Origin: Candidatus Neomicrothrix sp. UBA6944
GTDB taxonomy: Bacteria; Actinomycetota; Acidimicrobiia; Acidimicrobiales; Poriferisodalaceae
Length of the DNA stretch: 61,765 nucleotides
Assembly: GCA_002448715.1 (NCBI GenBank)
Contig: DJZU01000121.1
Location: 1 to 61,765, forward strand
Direction of reading: 5' to 3'
In this document: piece after piece, positions 16,221 to 23,664 of the stretch
How the letters are laid out: each line of letters begins with the position of its first letter
How positions within the stretch are numbered: the stretch's first letter is position 1
The notes under the pieces: model-generated
The model's database searches: none
Told to the model about the DNA's origin: nothing
The model's input: the letters and a program-made list of their open reading frames with translations, nothing else
Translations under genes and position numbers: made by a program

Positions 16221-17990
16221 TTAGAGGTATTGACCGGTCTGAACTCTTTCTATTGCTCGACCGCCCTCGCCATCAAATTCGTCGTCTGCGCTGAGCAGGG
16301 TGCGGATAAATACAATCCGCTCTCCCTTCTTGCCTGATATTTTCGCCCAATCATCCGGGTTTGTTGTATTGGGGAGATCCTCGTGCTCTTTGTATTCCTG
16401 TCGGATGGAGCCAAGGAGATCGTCCAAGCGGATTCCATAGCTGCCGGTAGCGATCGATCTTTTGATGGCGGTTTTCTTCGAACGCCGAACGATATTTTCT
16501 ATCATCGCCCCGGATGCGAAGTCCTTAAAATACATGACTTCTTTGTCACCGTTTTGGTAGGTCACCTCAAGAAAGCGGTTGTGCTCGTCAGCCCGATACA
16601 TCTCTTCCACTGTTCGTTCGATCATCACGCGAACAGTCTTATCGGGGTCACCGCCGCCCAACTCATCAATTTCAAGAGCGTCAAGAGGCAGCTCTTGCTT
16701 CAGGTAAGTCGCGAAAATTGCTGATGCAGCAGCTTCATCTGGCCGGTGAATCTTGATCTTCACGTCCAGTCGGCCGGGCCTCAGGATGGCCGGATCGATC
16801 AGATCTTCTCGATTTGAGGCGCCAATCACGATGACGTTGCGAAGCCCCTCAACTCCGTCAATCTCAGCCAATAGCTGCGGGACCACCGTCGATTCCATAT
16901 CCGAGCTGATGCCACTGCCTCTAGTCCGAAATAGCGACTCCATTTCGTCAAAGAAAACGATCACCGGCCAGCCTTCGCTGGCCTTCTCGCGAGCGCGCTG
17001 GAAGATCTGCCGAATTTGGCGCTCTGTCTCTCCGACGTACTTGTTGAGCAGTTCGGGCCCCTTTATGTTGATAAAGAAGCTTTGAGCCGCTCCGTTCCCC
17101 GACGCGTCGGCGACCTTCTTGGCCAACGAGTTCGCGACGGCCTTCGCTATCAGGGTTTTGCCGCACCCTGGAGGGCCATAGAGGAGTATTCCCTTGGGAG
17201 CCGGTAAGTCGTATTCCCGGAAAAGATCTTGATGCAGGTACGGCAGTTCAACCGCGTCGGTGATTTGCTCGATCTGACCGTCCAAGCCACCTATATCGTC
17301 ATAGGTGACGTTGGGCACTTCTTCCAAGAGGAGTTCGTCAACCTCGGGGCGCGGCAGCCTTTCCAGTACCAAATTGGCTCTGACATCAAGTAACAAACTG
17401 TCGCCAGCCCTCAAAGTTTGTTCCTTTAGGTGATCTCCTAAATCCACTATGCGGTCTTCGTCCGCTCGTCCGGTGACCAGTGCTCGCTTATCGTCGGATA
17501 GGACTTCTTTGAGGGTTACAACCTCTCCTGAGCTACTGTGATCGCGCGCCATGACCACATTCATCGACTCGTTCAGTACTACTTCAGCCCCGGCTTCGAG
17601 TTCTTCGGCGACGAGGTCCGGATGAAGACTGACTCGCACCTTTCGCCCGTTGACATGTACATCAACGGTCTCATCATCGTTCGCTGAAATAAACGTCCCG
17701 TATGCAGACGGAGGTTGCGTCAGCTTCTCAACTTCTTCGCGTAGCGTCGCAATATGTTCTCTGGCCTCTCGGAGGGTAAAGGTCAACTTCTCATTTTGGG
17801 AAACCGCTTGCGCAAGTTGGCCCTTAGTCTCTAAAAGCCGTTCCTCAAGTGTGGTCACCCGCTTCGGTGTATCGACGAGTTTTCTTCTGAGTAAGCCCAC
17901 TTCGGATTCAAGAGCTCTGATTTGGCTGCGGAGCGCGGCTACTTCACCCGTTGTCGGTTCTGATCTGCTCATGTCATCTTCGCTTGACAT
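16221..17990 (-). CDS. arc: proteasome-associated AAA ATPase Arc/Mpa
   Basis: This hexameric unfoldase binds pupylated proteins and feeds them to the 20S core. The 589-residue protein has an N-terminal coiled coil (about 16-92), an OB-fold region (about 95-230), Walker A GPPGCGKT at 272-279, Walker B VIVFFDEMESLF and a sensor region, and ends GQYL, the C-terminal docking motif for the 20S alpha ring. Start is the ATG at 17990, with a second ATG (codon 7) also possible. It heads the minus-strand proteasome block and diverges from a ferredoxin gene. Confidence 0.96.
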   Translation of the reverse strand: MSSEDDMSRSEPTTGEVAALRSQIRALESEVGLLRRKLVDTPKRVTTLEERLLETKGQLAQAVSQNEKLTFTLREAREHIATLREEVEKLTQPPSAYGTFISANDDETVDVHVNGRKVRVSLHPDLVAEELEAGAEVVLNESMNVVMARDHSSSGEVVTLKEVLSDDKRALVTGRADEDRIVDLGDHLKEQTLRAGDSLLLDVRANLVLERLPRPEVDELLLEEVPNVTYDDIGGLDGQIEQITDAVELPYLHQDLFREYDLPAPKGILLYGPPGCGKTLIAKAVANSLAKKVADASGNGAAQSFFINIKGPELLNKYVGETERQIRQIFQRAREKASEGWPVIVFFDEMESLFRTRGSGISSDMESTVVPQLLAEIDGVEGLRNVIVIGASNREDLIDPAILRPGRLDVKIKIHRPDEAAASAIFATYLKQELPLDALEIDELGGGDPDKTVRVMIERTVEEMYRADEHNRFLEVTYQNGDKEVMYFKDFASGAMIENIVRRSKKTAIKRSIATGSYGIRLDDLLGSIRQEYKEHEDLPNTTNPDDWAKISGKKGERIVFIRTLLSADDEFDGEGGRAIERVQTGQYL

Positions 17991-18205
17991 TAGGATCCTC
18001 GGCGCCGCGCTTGTCTGGACCGGAAGCTACACGAATATGTGGTTGAAGTGGCTCAACGAAGAAAATACCTTTTTCAGAAGGTTGCAAGAAAGTTGCGTCT
18101 CGCTGGCCGAACGAGGGTAAATTATTTAGTGGTGACTTCTACACATAAGGCATCGTCCCCCTTGGAACCGCCGAGCTTCACCGCACGAAGAAGGAAGGCA
18201 ACAAC
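17991..18205. promoter_or_regulatory. divergent intergenic region between arc and the ferredoxin gene
   Basis: These 215 bases separate two divergent start codons, so promoters for both directions should lie here. On the plus strand TTGCGT near 18091 and TAAATT near 18117 are a weak sigma-70-like pair with a long spacer, and GGAAGG about 9 bases before the ferredoxin ATG is a good ribosome binding site. A short inverted repeat ACCTT/AAGGT lies at 18067-18082. I see no clear regulator site or RNA element. The promoter call is inference. Confidence 0.35.
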
Positions 18206-18439
18206 ATGAAGGTCTGGATTGATCAGGATCTCTGCACAGGTGATGGTCTTTGTGAAGAGATCGCCCCTGATGTATTCACTTTGCTAGACGACGGGCTGGC
18301 CTATGTCGTTGAAGAAGGCAACGTGATGTCCGATCCTGGTGGCGCCGAAGCGCTAGCTAACTTTCCAGATGGTCAACTTGATGCAGTTATTGAATCCGCT
18401 GAGGAATGTCCCGGAGAGTGCATCTATATCGAAGCCTGA
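18206..18439 (+). CDS. ferredoxin (3Fe-4S/4Fe-4S type)
   Basis: This 77-residue acidic protein follows the actinobacterial single-cluster ferredoxin pattern: DLCTGDGLCEEIAPDVF near the N-terminus and EECPGECIYIEA at the end. The Cys pattern C-x5-C plus C-P-x-x-C fits a 3Fe-4S cluster, with the fourth Cys possibly allowing a 4Fe-4S cluster. Such proteins shuttle electrons to P450s or other oxidoreductases; the partner here is unknown. A strong GGAAGG site precedes the ATG. It diverges from arc and converges on marP. Confidence 0.9.
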   Translation: MKVWIDQDLCTGDGLCEEIAPDVFTLLDDGLAYVVEEGNVMSDPGGAEALANFPDGQLDAVIESAEECPGECIYIEA

Positions 18440-18490
18440 TAGGTACCTCGACAATCGCACCAAGAAATTTCTCGTATCGCTGCTACCTAA

Positions 18491-19669
18491 TTAGCGTAGG
18501 CATGGTCCTGTGCCTACCACGCTTCGTTCTCCTAAGGCCGCTGTTTCTGCCATGAAGCCTGCTATTTCGGAGCGGTCCAACACGTAAACTGCTCGCTGAT
18601 AATCAGGAGCCCCATCCGGTGCGACCGCAAAAACGACACCGAGTACTGATCCCCGGGTGTCCACGACTGGCGCACCGCTATCTCCTGCTTGCAAATGAGC
18701 AGCAGCAAACCAAAATTTGCGTGTGATATCGATCGAATCGTAGAGATCCTTTCCGTTGTCTGTAGCACGCTTAACTAAACGAATAGGAGCAGTGCGCAGC
18801 GGGCCCCCTGCTGGATGACCTACGACGGCCGCTAACTGCCCTGCTTGGGGAACTTCCAGACTCAGTGGCGGCAAATCGAGATCCACCCGGACGAGCGCTA
18901 GGTCTCGTTCAGGATCGAAAGCTGTCACCGTTGCCGGTGAGGGTGCTTGGCCGGGAAGGGCAATTTCTACGTTTTGAGAGCCCGCTACAACGTGTGCGTT
19001 GGTCAGGGCGACGCCGGGCGAAATGACGAACGCAGTCCCATCTTGTCGCTGGCTGCACGCTATTGCCTGCACGCGGATTACTGAATCTGCGACTTTGGCC
19101 AGCGTTTCTGCGGCCACGGCCAGTTCCTGAGGTGGTTGTCCCACATCCACTGGCACAGCGTTTGCGCTGAACGTGGGTACTCGCGACCAGTCTTGCAGCA
19201 ACCGATCTAACAGGCCTCGGCCGCTAGGTGTGAGCGGCGCGATTCGTTCGACAAGGTCGACAACCTTGGATTCGGCTGCTTGCTCTTGTGGCCAGCCTTT
19301 CGCTGATGAGAACGGTGGCAATATTATCCATACGAGCAGCGCAACGGTTCCTAGACCCACAACCGTTCCCGCTAGCGAGTCCAGCCATCGAATGGGTCTC
19401 GGCACCAAGTTGCGCAGGCCTCGCGCTAGTCGCCATCCAATGGCATGGCCGACAATTCCAGAGATGAGAACAGCGAGTGCGGCGGCGGCCAAACGTTTGT
19501 GCTCGCCGTCGACATTGAGCGCGTTGACACCGTCTGTTGTCCATCTAGCGGCAGCAAGTGCTCCTGCAGCGAACCCGATCCACGCACCGAGCCGCCCAAT
19601 TAGGCCGCCACGCCACCCGATGATAATCGCCAGAACGAGCAGAGCTCCGAAGGCGACATCCAGAACCAC
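18491..19669 (-). CDS. MarP-like membrane-anchored serine protease
   Basis: The protein has 392 residues: an N-terminal CvpA-like domain of about four membrane spans (residues 1-120), then a trypsin-like protease domain. The triad is visible as His226 (TNAHVV), Asp256 (ERDLALV) and Ser331 (AGDSGAPV). Cys205 and Cys390 sit where MarP of M. tuberculosis has its disulfide pair. MarP is a periplasmic protease needed for acid resistance, so a similar envelope-stress role is inferred. The start is GTG, 10 bases after the trmI stop. trmI also lies near the proteasome genes in M. tuberculosis. Confidence 0.88.
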   Translation of the reverse strand: MVLDVAFGALLVLAIIIGWRGGLIGRLGAWIGFAAGALAAARWTTDGVNALNVDGEHKRLAAAALAVLISGIVGHAIGWRLARGLRNLVPRPIRWLDSLAGTVVGLGTVALLVWIILPPFSSAKGWPQEQAAESKVVDLVERIAPLTPSGRGLLDRLLQDWSRVPTFSANAVPVDVGQPPQELAVAAETLAKVADSVIRVQAIACSQRQDGTAFVISPGVALTNAHVVAGSQNVEIALPGQAPSPATVTAFDPERDLALVRVDLDLPPLSLEVPQAGQLAAVVGHPAGGPLRTAPIRLVKRATDNGKDLYDSIDITRKFWFAAAHLQAGDSGAPVVDTRGSVLGVVFAVAPDGAPDYQRAVYVLDRSEIAGFMAETAALGERSVVGTGPCLR

Positions 19670-19679
19670 GTGTTATCCG

Positions 19680-20483
19680 TCAGCTCGCTATCAGACGCGC
19701 ATGCGTTAAGAATCCGGTGTGCGCGACCATGCGATGATCTGGTCGGACAGCGTTTCCCTCTACGTGCCATGTCCGATGCAGTACTTCAACGGTCTCGACA
19801 AGGGCCCAAGGACCATTAGACAATCGCTTCCGCAGCGCTTGAACTTGAATTATTGATGGGTTGTAGGCGACTAAAATACCGCCCGTTCGCAAGGAACCTT
19901 CCAGATGAGGCACCACTCGCCACGGTTCAGGTAGGTCAAGCACCGCTCTATCAAATTCCGAATCGTCATGATCCTCGTAGGCGTCGCGGAGTTTAATCTC
20001 GTACGATTTGAGGATCTCCGGTCCCAGAAACATGGAGACGTTTGACTGCGCAGTGGCTGCGAAGTCGTCTCTAATTTCATAGCCGGTTACAACAGCACCC
20101 GCACGCAACAGCACGGTTGAAAGCGCACCCGAACCAACTCCAGATTCAAACACGCGATCTCCCGGTGTTATATCGGCCAAAACTAAAATTGGACCCAGGT
20201 CTTTTGGGTAAATTACTTGAGCGCCTCGTGGCATTTTCAACACGTGATCGTTGATTGTTGGTCTAAGGCCAACGAATCGAGCATTCGAGCCAGTTCGGTA
20301 CTCAGTGCCTTCTGGTGTCCCTATGATTTGATCGTGAGTGATCACACCTGAGTGCGAATGGAACTCGTCGCCATGCGCCAACTTGATTAGATATCGACGC
20401 TGGCGATTATCGACAAGCATCATCCGTTCGCCTTCGGCCAGAAGCCCGAGATTGTTATCCTTCGGCGCCTCTTCCTCTTTCAT
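19680..20483 (-). CDS. trmI: tRNA (adenine-58-N1)-methyltransferase TrmI
   Basis: TrmI adds the m1A58 mark in the T-loop of tRNAs. The 267-residue protein has the N-terminal beta domain (residues about 15-100) and a Rossmann methyltransferase domain with SAM motif VFESGVGSGALS, and DRAVLDLPEPW, the family motif IV. In M. tuberculosis the trmI homologue is also near the proteasome ATPase gene. The ATG overlaps the upstream 78-residue gene by 4 bases (ATGA). Confidence 0.93.
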   Translation of the reverse strand: MKEEEAPKDNNLGLLAEGERMMLVDNRQRRYLIKLAHGDEFHSHSGVITHDQIIGTPEGTEYRTGSNARFVGLRPTINDHVLKMPRGAQVIYPKDLGPILVLADITPGDRVFESGVGSGALSTVLLRAGAVVTGYEIRDDFAATAQSNVSMFLGPEILKSYEIKLRDAYEDHDDSEFDRAVLDLPEPWRVVPHLEGSLRTGGILVAYNPSIIQVQALRKRLSNGPWALVETVEVLHRTWHVEGNAVRPDHRMVAHTGFLTHARLIAS

Positions 20484-20716
20484 GACTGTCCGTCTGCTTG
20501 TCGAGGAATGTGTTCGATGCGCAGTGATTGGCCCGGCTGAAGTTCCTGGCGAAACACTGTTCGTTGTTTATTTCTGCTTAGGTGGCGCAAGAGCCGCAAC
20601 GTTGTCAGCACCGTCGCTAGACCAAACCACACTCCGCTTCCATTGCGGCCACGGCGCCAAACCGCTCCCAGCATGCGGCCTAGACGAAACTCCTTTAGCT
20701 GTGAGCGCAATCCCAT
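20480..20716 (-). CDS. small basic hypothetical protein coupled to trmI
   Basis: The gene encodes 78 residues, strongly basic in the first half (KEFRLGRMLGAVWRRGRNG), with a semi-hydrophobic helix around WFGLATVLTTLRLLRHL and a tail ending QADGQS. I do not recognise it. The case for a real gene is its position: its ATG overlaps the previous stop by one base (TAATG), and its stop overlaps the trmI ATG by 4 bases. The chain of couplings suggests coordinated synthesis with the two small membrane proteins upstream. Confidence 0.55.
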   Translation of the reverse strand: MGLRSQLKEFRLGRMLGAVWRRGRNGSGVWFGLATVLTTLRLLRHLSRNKQRTVFRQELQPGQSLRIEHIPRQADGQS

Positions 20717-20937
20717 TAGAGCCTGACGACTTCCACGAACGTAGATTTCTTGCGGCCAGCACGGCGCCCCAAGACAAACGCAATGGCCATCACAACTGCC
20801 AGGACTAACCCGAGGAGCGCCGCTCCTTGATTCTCCATAGGAGCAGGGTTCGAGTTCGATTCTCCAGTCAAACGGCCGAAACGCTCAGTTAGATCGTCTG
20901 GCGTGATCTTGACTTCGTCGCTTTCATATTCAGCCAT
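20716..20937 (-). CDS. small single-span membrane protein
   Basis: This protein of about 73 residues has an acidic, soluble N-terminus (MAEYESDEVKITPDDLTERFG), one clear membrane segment (LGLVLAVVMAIAFVLG) and a short basic end (RRAGRKK), which predicts the N-terminus outside or in a coupled topology. The frame reaches back to an ATG at 20955, but the ATG at 20937 gives an 8-base overlap with the previous stop and a cleaner N-terminus. Function unknown. It is part of a run of overlapping genes ending in trmI. Confidence 0.62.
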   Translation of the reverse strand: MAEYESDEVKITPDDLTERFGRLTGESNSNPAPMENQGAALLGLVLAVVMAIAFVLGRRAGRKKSTFVEVVRL

Positions 20938-21253
20938 TGGAATGCCGCTTTCCATCTCGCCTTAGTGCAAGGACCACCAAATAAATAAGGACAGCACATG
21001 TTGCTAAACCACAGAGGTAAGGAAGGAAGCTGAGGTTGCCTTGAAACGTATTAATCGTCGTTTGCAGGATCCGAACGGTTGCTAGAACTAGAAACAAGCC
21101 ACCGATGCCAAAGATTGTCGTCCCAGCTAATCCGAAGGCGAGATATCTCCCCAGACCCTTTAGGGGCTCAACTGTCTCTTGTTTCACATAAGCGCGAAGA
21201 GTCGAAACCACCTCATCAAAGTCACCTTTGATTCCACCGTTTTGGTTCGACAT
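20930..21253 (-). CDS. two-span membrane protein resembling the actinobacterial phage-holin-superfamily III type
   Basis: The protein has 107 residues: a soluble N-terminal helix (DFDEVVSTLRAYVKQETVEPLKGLG) followed by two hydrophobic segments (about 40-65 and 77-95) and a basic tail. This layout is that of the putative actinobacterial holin superfamily III (PF07332), common as housekeeping genes in actinomycetes and not in itself a phage sign. No other phage genes are near. Function unknown. The gene overlaps the next one by about 8 bases. Confidence 0.7.
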   Translation of the reverse strand: MSNQNGGIKGDFDEVVSTLRAYVKQETVEPLKGLGRYLAFGLAGTTIFGIGGLFLVLATVRILQTTINTFQGNLSFLPYLCGLATCAVLIYLVVLALRRDGKRHSNG

Positions 21254-21317
21254 TGTCCCTACCTATAGCTTTTGTAGCCCTCAGCATGCCAGATACGTGC
21301 CATGAGCCCAATACGCG

Positions 21318-21983
21318 TTAAGGCTTATTCCCGTCTGCGTTCAGAATGTCTAGCAATGAACCTATTTGTTCTTCCAGGAGGTCCAGGCGGGCGTTGATAG
21401 TAGAAACCACTAGCAGTCGTTGTTTGTCGAAAGGTCCCACAGGCACCATTTCAGCGATTCTGTAGCTCAACTCCGCCACATCAAGGCCCGCTGCAACCGC
21501 TTCGCTATCCAATGGGTTAATCCGGTATCCCATCTCGTTTGCTCGCTCGGTAAATTCCGCCATTCGTTTCAAGACGCCTTCGGCGCGTTCTAGCGTCGCT
21601 CCCCCAGACTCATCCACGAGATCTCTAACCAATGCGCGAGGGTACGGGGCATCAGTGAGCCACTCGGCTATCTCAACTCTGTTTCGGCCAAGCACGTGCA
21701 GTGCTCGTCTGCCGTCAGCGAAACGTTGATGATCAATGATGCTGGCCATGGTGCCAACCATCGAACGGCTGTCCCCACCGCCGACTTCGTGTCCTCTTTC
21801 GATTAACACGACACCAAAGTTGGAGGCGTGCTCAATGCAAAATTCGATCATTTCTCGATATCGGTCTTCAAAGATATGCAGCGGAAGCACGGCCCCGGGG
21901 ATGAGGACCGTACCCAACGGAAACATTGGAACTTCATTTGGTTCGGCCCGCCCTGTACTGGCAGAGCTTTGCTCGTTATCCAT
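21318..21983 (-). CDS. Lon N-terminal (LON substrate-binding) domain protein
   Basis: This protein of about 221 residues has the Lon N-domain features: VPMFPLGTVLIPGAVLPLHIFEDRYREMI at the start (split by motifs LPLHIFE and RYR), and a GTMASIIDHQRFADGRRALHVLGRNR core. No AAA or protease domain follows, so it is a stand-alone substrate-binding domain, as in many actinobacteria. The ATG at 21983 is preferred over 21992 because the AGGG site upstream then has a sensible spacing of about 9 bases. It sits upstream of the small membrane genes. Role in protein quality control is inferred from the domain only. Confidence 0.88.
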   Translation of the reverse strand: MDNEQSSASTGRAEPNEVPMFPLGTVLIPGAVLPLHIFEDRYREMIEFCIEHASNFGVVLIERGHEVGGGDSRSMVGTMASIIDHQRFADGRRALHVLGRNRVEIAEWLTDAPYPRALVRDLVDESGGATLERAEGVLKRMAEFTERANEMGYRINPLDSEAVAAGLDVAELSYRIAEMVPVGPFDKQRLLVVSTINARLDLLEEQIGSLLDILNADGNKP

Positions 21984-22092
21984 TATTGGCATCCCTGAGT
22001 TGCAGCAAGAAACCTAATTCATCTTTATAGTTCAGCAAGACGACTTGAGACGCTTCGCGCCACGACGCATAATCGCGTTCTGTGGAAATCAT
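21976..22092 (-). pseudogene. short NUDIX-like N-terminal fragment (possible remnant)
   Basis: A 38-codon open frame begins with ATG at 22092 and ends in a TAA that overlaps the start of the Lon-N gene. The segment ASQVVLLNYKDELGFLLQL followed by RDANNG looks like the first strand and turn of a Nudix domain, but no Nudix box follows because the Lon-N gene begins there. It could be a decayed gene piece or a short leader peptide. It overlaps the divergent GTG start of the 22082 gene by 11 bases. Weak call. Confidence 0.3.
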
Positions 22093-22465
22093 TGCTGCTC
22101 TCTTTTTAGAACATTTTGAAATGCGACAAGCCGAAGGCGGTTCAGCTCGGCTCGATCTTTCTGGGGTGTACTTCTCGACAACGGCCCCGTCAGCGTTTCC
22201 TGTCACGCTTCAGCCGCATCTAATGGTGTTGGTGCAGTGTCCCGTCGAACACACGGGGCTCGCAGCTTTGGAAGTTACGTTTCATTCCGATGGCGAGTCA
22301 CTCGATATTCGAAACGTTCAACCAATAAATGTGGAACCTGGCAAATTCGGCTACAACCTTGTCCAAGCGACTCTCGAACTTTCCGAACCCATGACACTCG
22401 AGGCCCACTGCCGGATAGACGGAGGGCCCGTTACAAAAGTTCCGCTAACCATCCTCGAAACGTGA
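22082..22465 (+). CDS. conserved hypothetical protein, DUF6941-like
   Basis: This 127-residue protein has a strand-rich pattern, EIIAALFLEHFEMRQ at the start followed by LDLSGVYFSTTAPSAFP and later LQPHLMVLVQCP. This resembles my memory of the actinobacterial DUF6941 family, whose function is unknown. The GTG start is supported by the conserved-looking N-terminus. The FIST gene follows after 9 bases, so the two are probably cotranscribed. No signal peptide or membrane span. Confidence 0.65.
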   Translation: MEIIAALFLEHFEMRQAEGGSARLDLSGVYFSTTAPSAFPVTLQPHLMVLVQCPVEHTGLAALEVTFHSDGESLDIRNVQPINVEPGKFGYNLVQATLELSEPMTLEAHCRIDGGPVTKVPLTILET

Positions 22466-22474
22466 GAACTTCTT

Positions 22475-23611
22475 ATGCCTTACGCCTCTAGCCTCTCCAC
22501 ACACAATGATTCAGGCATTGCAGTAGCGGAGGCATTGGGAGAGATTCTCGACAAGCTGGGCTCTTCCCCGGACCTGGCACTTCTCTTTGTGTCCGGGGCA
22601 TTTGTGGCTCAGGTTGAGGATCTGGCACTTGCCGTAAATGAAATACTGCGCCCAGAAACACTGCTCGGCAGCACTGCCATTTCGGTCGTGTCGGGTGAGA
22701 CAGAAATCGAAGAGCAGACCGCCATTTCGATGTTCGCCGGTAATTTCGACGGCCAAGCAACACCGGTTCGACTAGACGATGACCTGCTTAACCTCAATCT
22801 TAAGCCAGGCAACGAACAAGAGGGTGGCCCACCTCACACACTGATTCTGCTCGCCGATCCATTTTCCTTTCAAGCCGAAGAAGCCATCAGCAAATGGAGG
22901 TCGCATTTTCCCGGCCTTCAAATTATTGGCGGGCTTGCTTCGGCCGGCAATGCGCCCCGAATGAACCGACTGGTGCTCGGAGATCACATATTTGATTCCG
23001 GCGCAGTTGGCGTGCTGCTCAGCGGTTCCGTTGAGGTGGAACCGTTGGTCTCGCAGGGCTGTAGACCAATTGGATCACCATTAATCGTAACTAAATCCGA
23101 CGGGAACCTCGTTTATGAGCTTGCCGGACAAGCGGCGCTTGCGCGACTTGAGGAAGTCATCGCACAATTGACCGATCACGAACGTGCCTTGGTTGCTTCG
23201 GGACTCCACGTTGGTCGCGTGATTGATGAACATCGCAGTGATTTCAGTCGAGGTGATTTTCTGATTCGAGCGGTGCTCGGGGCAGACCAAAAGAGCGGCG
23301 TAGTTGCGGTGGGTGATGTGATTCCTGTGGGCAGCACCATCCAATTCCAAGTGCGGGATGCTGACTCCGCTCACGAAGATTTACATCTGCTCGCCTCCGG
23401 CATCGAACCCGCCGACGGAGCCCTCCTATTTACCTGTAACGGCCGTGGGGAAAATCTTTTTGACGCACCTCATCATGATGCAAACGTGCTTGCGCCGCTT
23501 GTTGCTGGTGGCGCTGTCTCAGGAATGTTTTGTGCTGGCGAAATCGGCCCAGTGGGACCCCATTCATTTCTTCACGGATTTACTGCATCGGCAGCGATTT
23601 TCCGCGACTAA
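22475..23611 (+). CDS. FIST domain-containing protein
   Basis: The protein has 378 residues with a FIST N domain (SPDLALLFVSGAF, then LLGSTAISVVSGETEIEEQ) and a FIST C domain near the end (LLFTCNGRGENLF, then PLVAGGAVSGMFCAGEIGPVG). FIST proteins are thought to sense small ligands such as amino acids and usually lie in signalling operons. Here no kinase or cyclase is adjacent; the partner is the small protein at 22082. It is probably cytosolic. Confidence 0.9.
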   Translation: MPYASSLSTHNDSGIAVAEALGEILDKLGSSPDLALLFVSGAFVAQVEDLALAVNEILRPETLLGSTAISVVSGETEIEEQTAISMFAGNFDGQATPVRLDDDLLNLNLKPGNEQEGGPPHTLILLADPFSFQAEEAISKWRSHFPGLQIIGGLASAGNAPRMNRLVLGDHIFDSGAVGVLLSGSVEVEPLVSQGCRPIGSPLIVTKSDGNLVYELAGQAALARLEEVIAQLTDHERALVASGLHVGRVIDEHRSDFSRGDFLIRAVLGADQKSGVVAVGDVIPVGSTIQFQVRDADSAHEDLHLLASGIEPADGALLFTCNGRGENLFDAPHHDANVLAPLVAGGAVSGMFCAGEIGPVGPHSFLHGFTASAAIFRD

Positions 23612-23664
23612 TGCTCCCCAGAATCAGCCCTCCAGCGGACTAGGCTCGCCAACAGGGAGGCCAC

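Noticed and set aside
17650..18120. Plus-strand open frame overlapping the start of arc
   Set aside because: It is Ser/Arg-rich shadow of arc and the ferredoxin has its own clear start.
20930..21253. Phage holin as sign of a prophage
   Set aside because: Holin-III-like proteins are common housekeeping genes in actinobacteria, and no other phage genes are present.
22093..22206. Longer form of the NUDIX-like fragment
   Set aside because: It is antisense to the 22082 gene and looks unlike protein.
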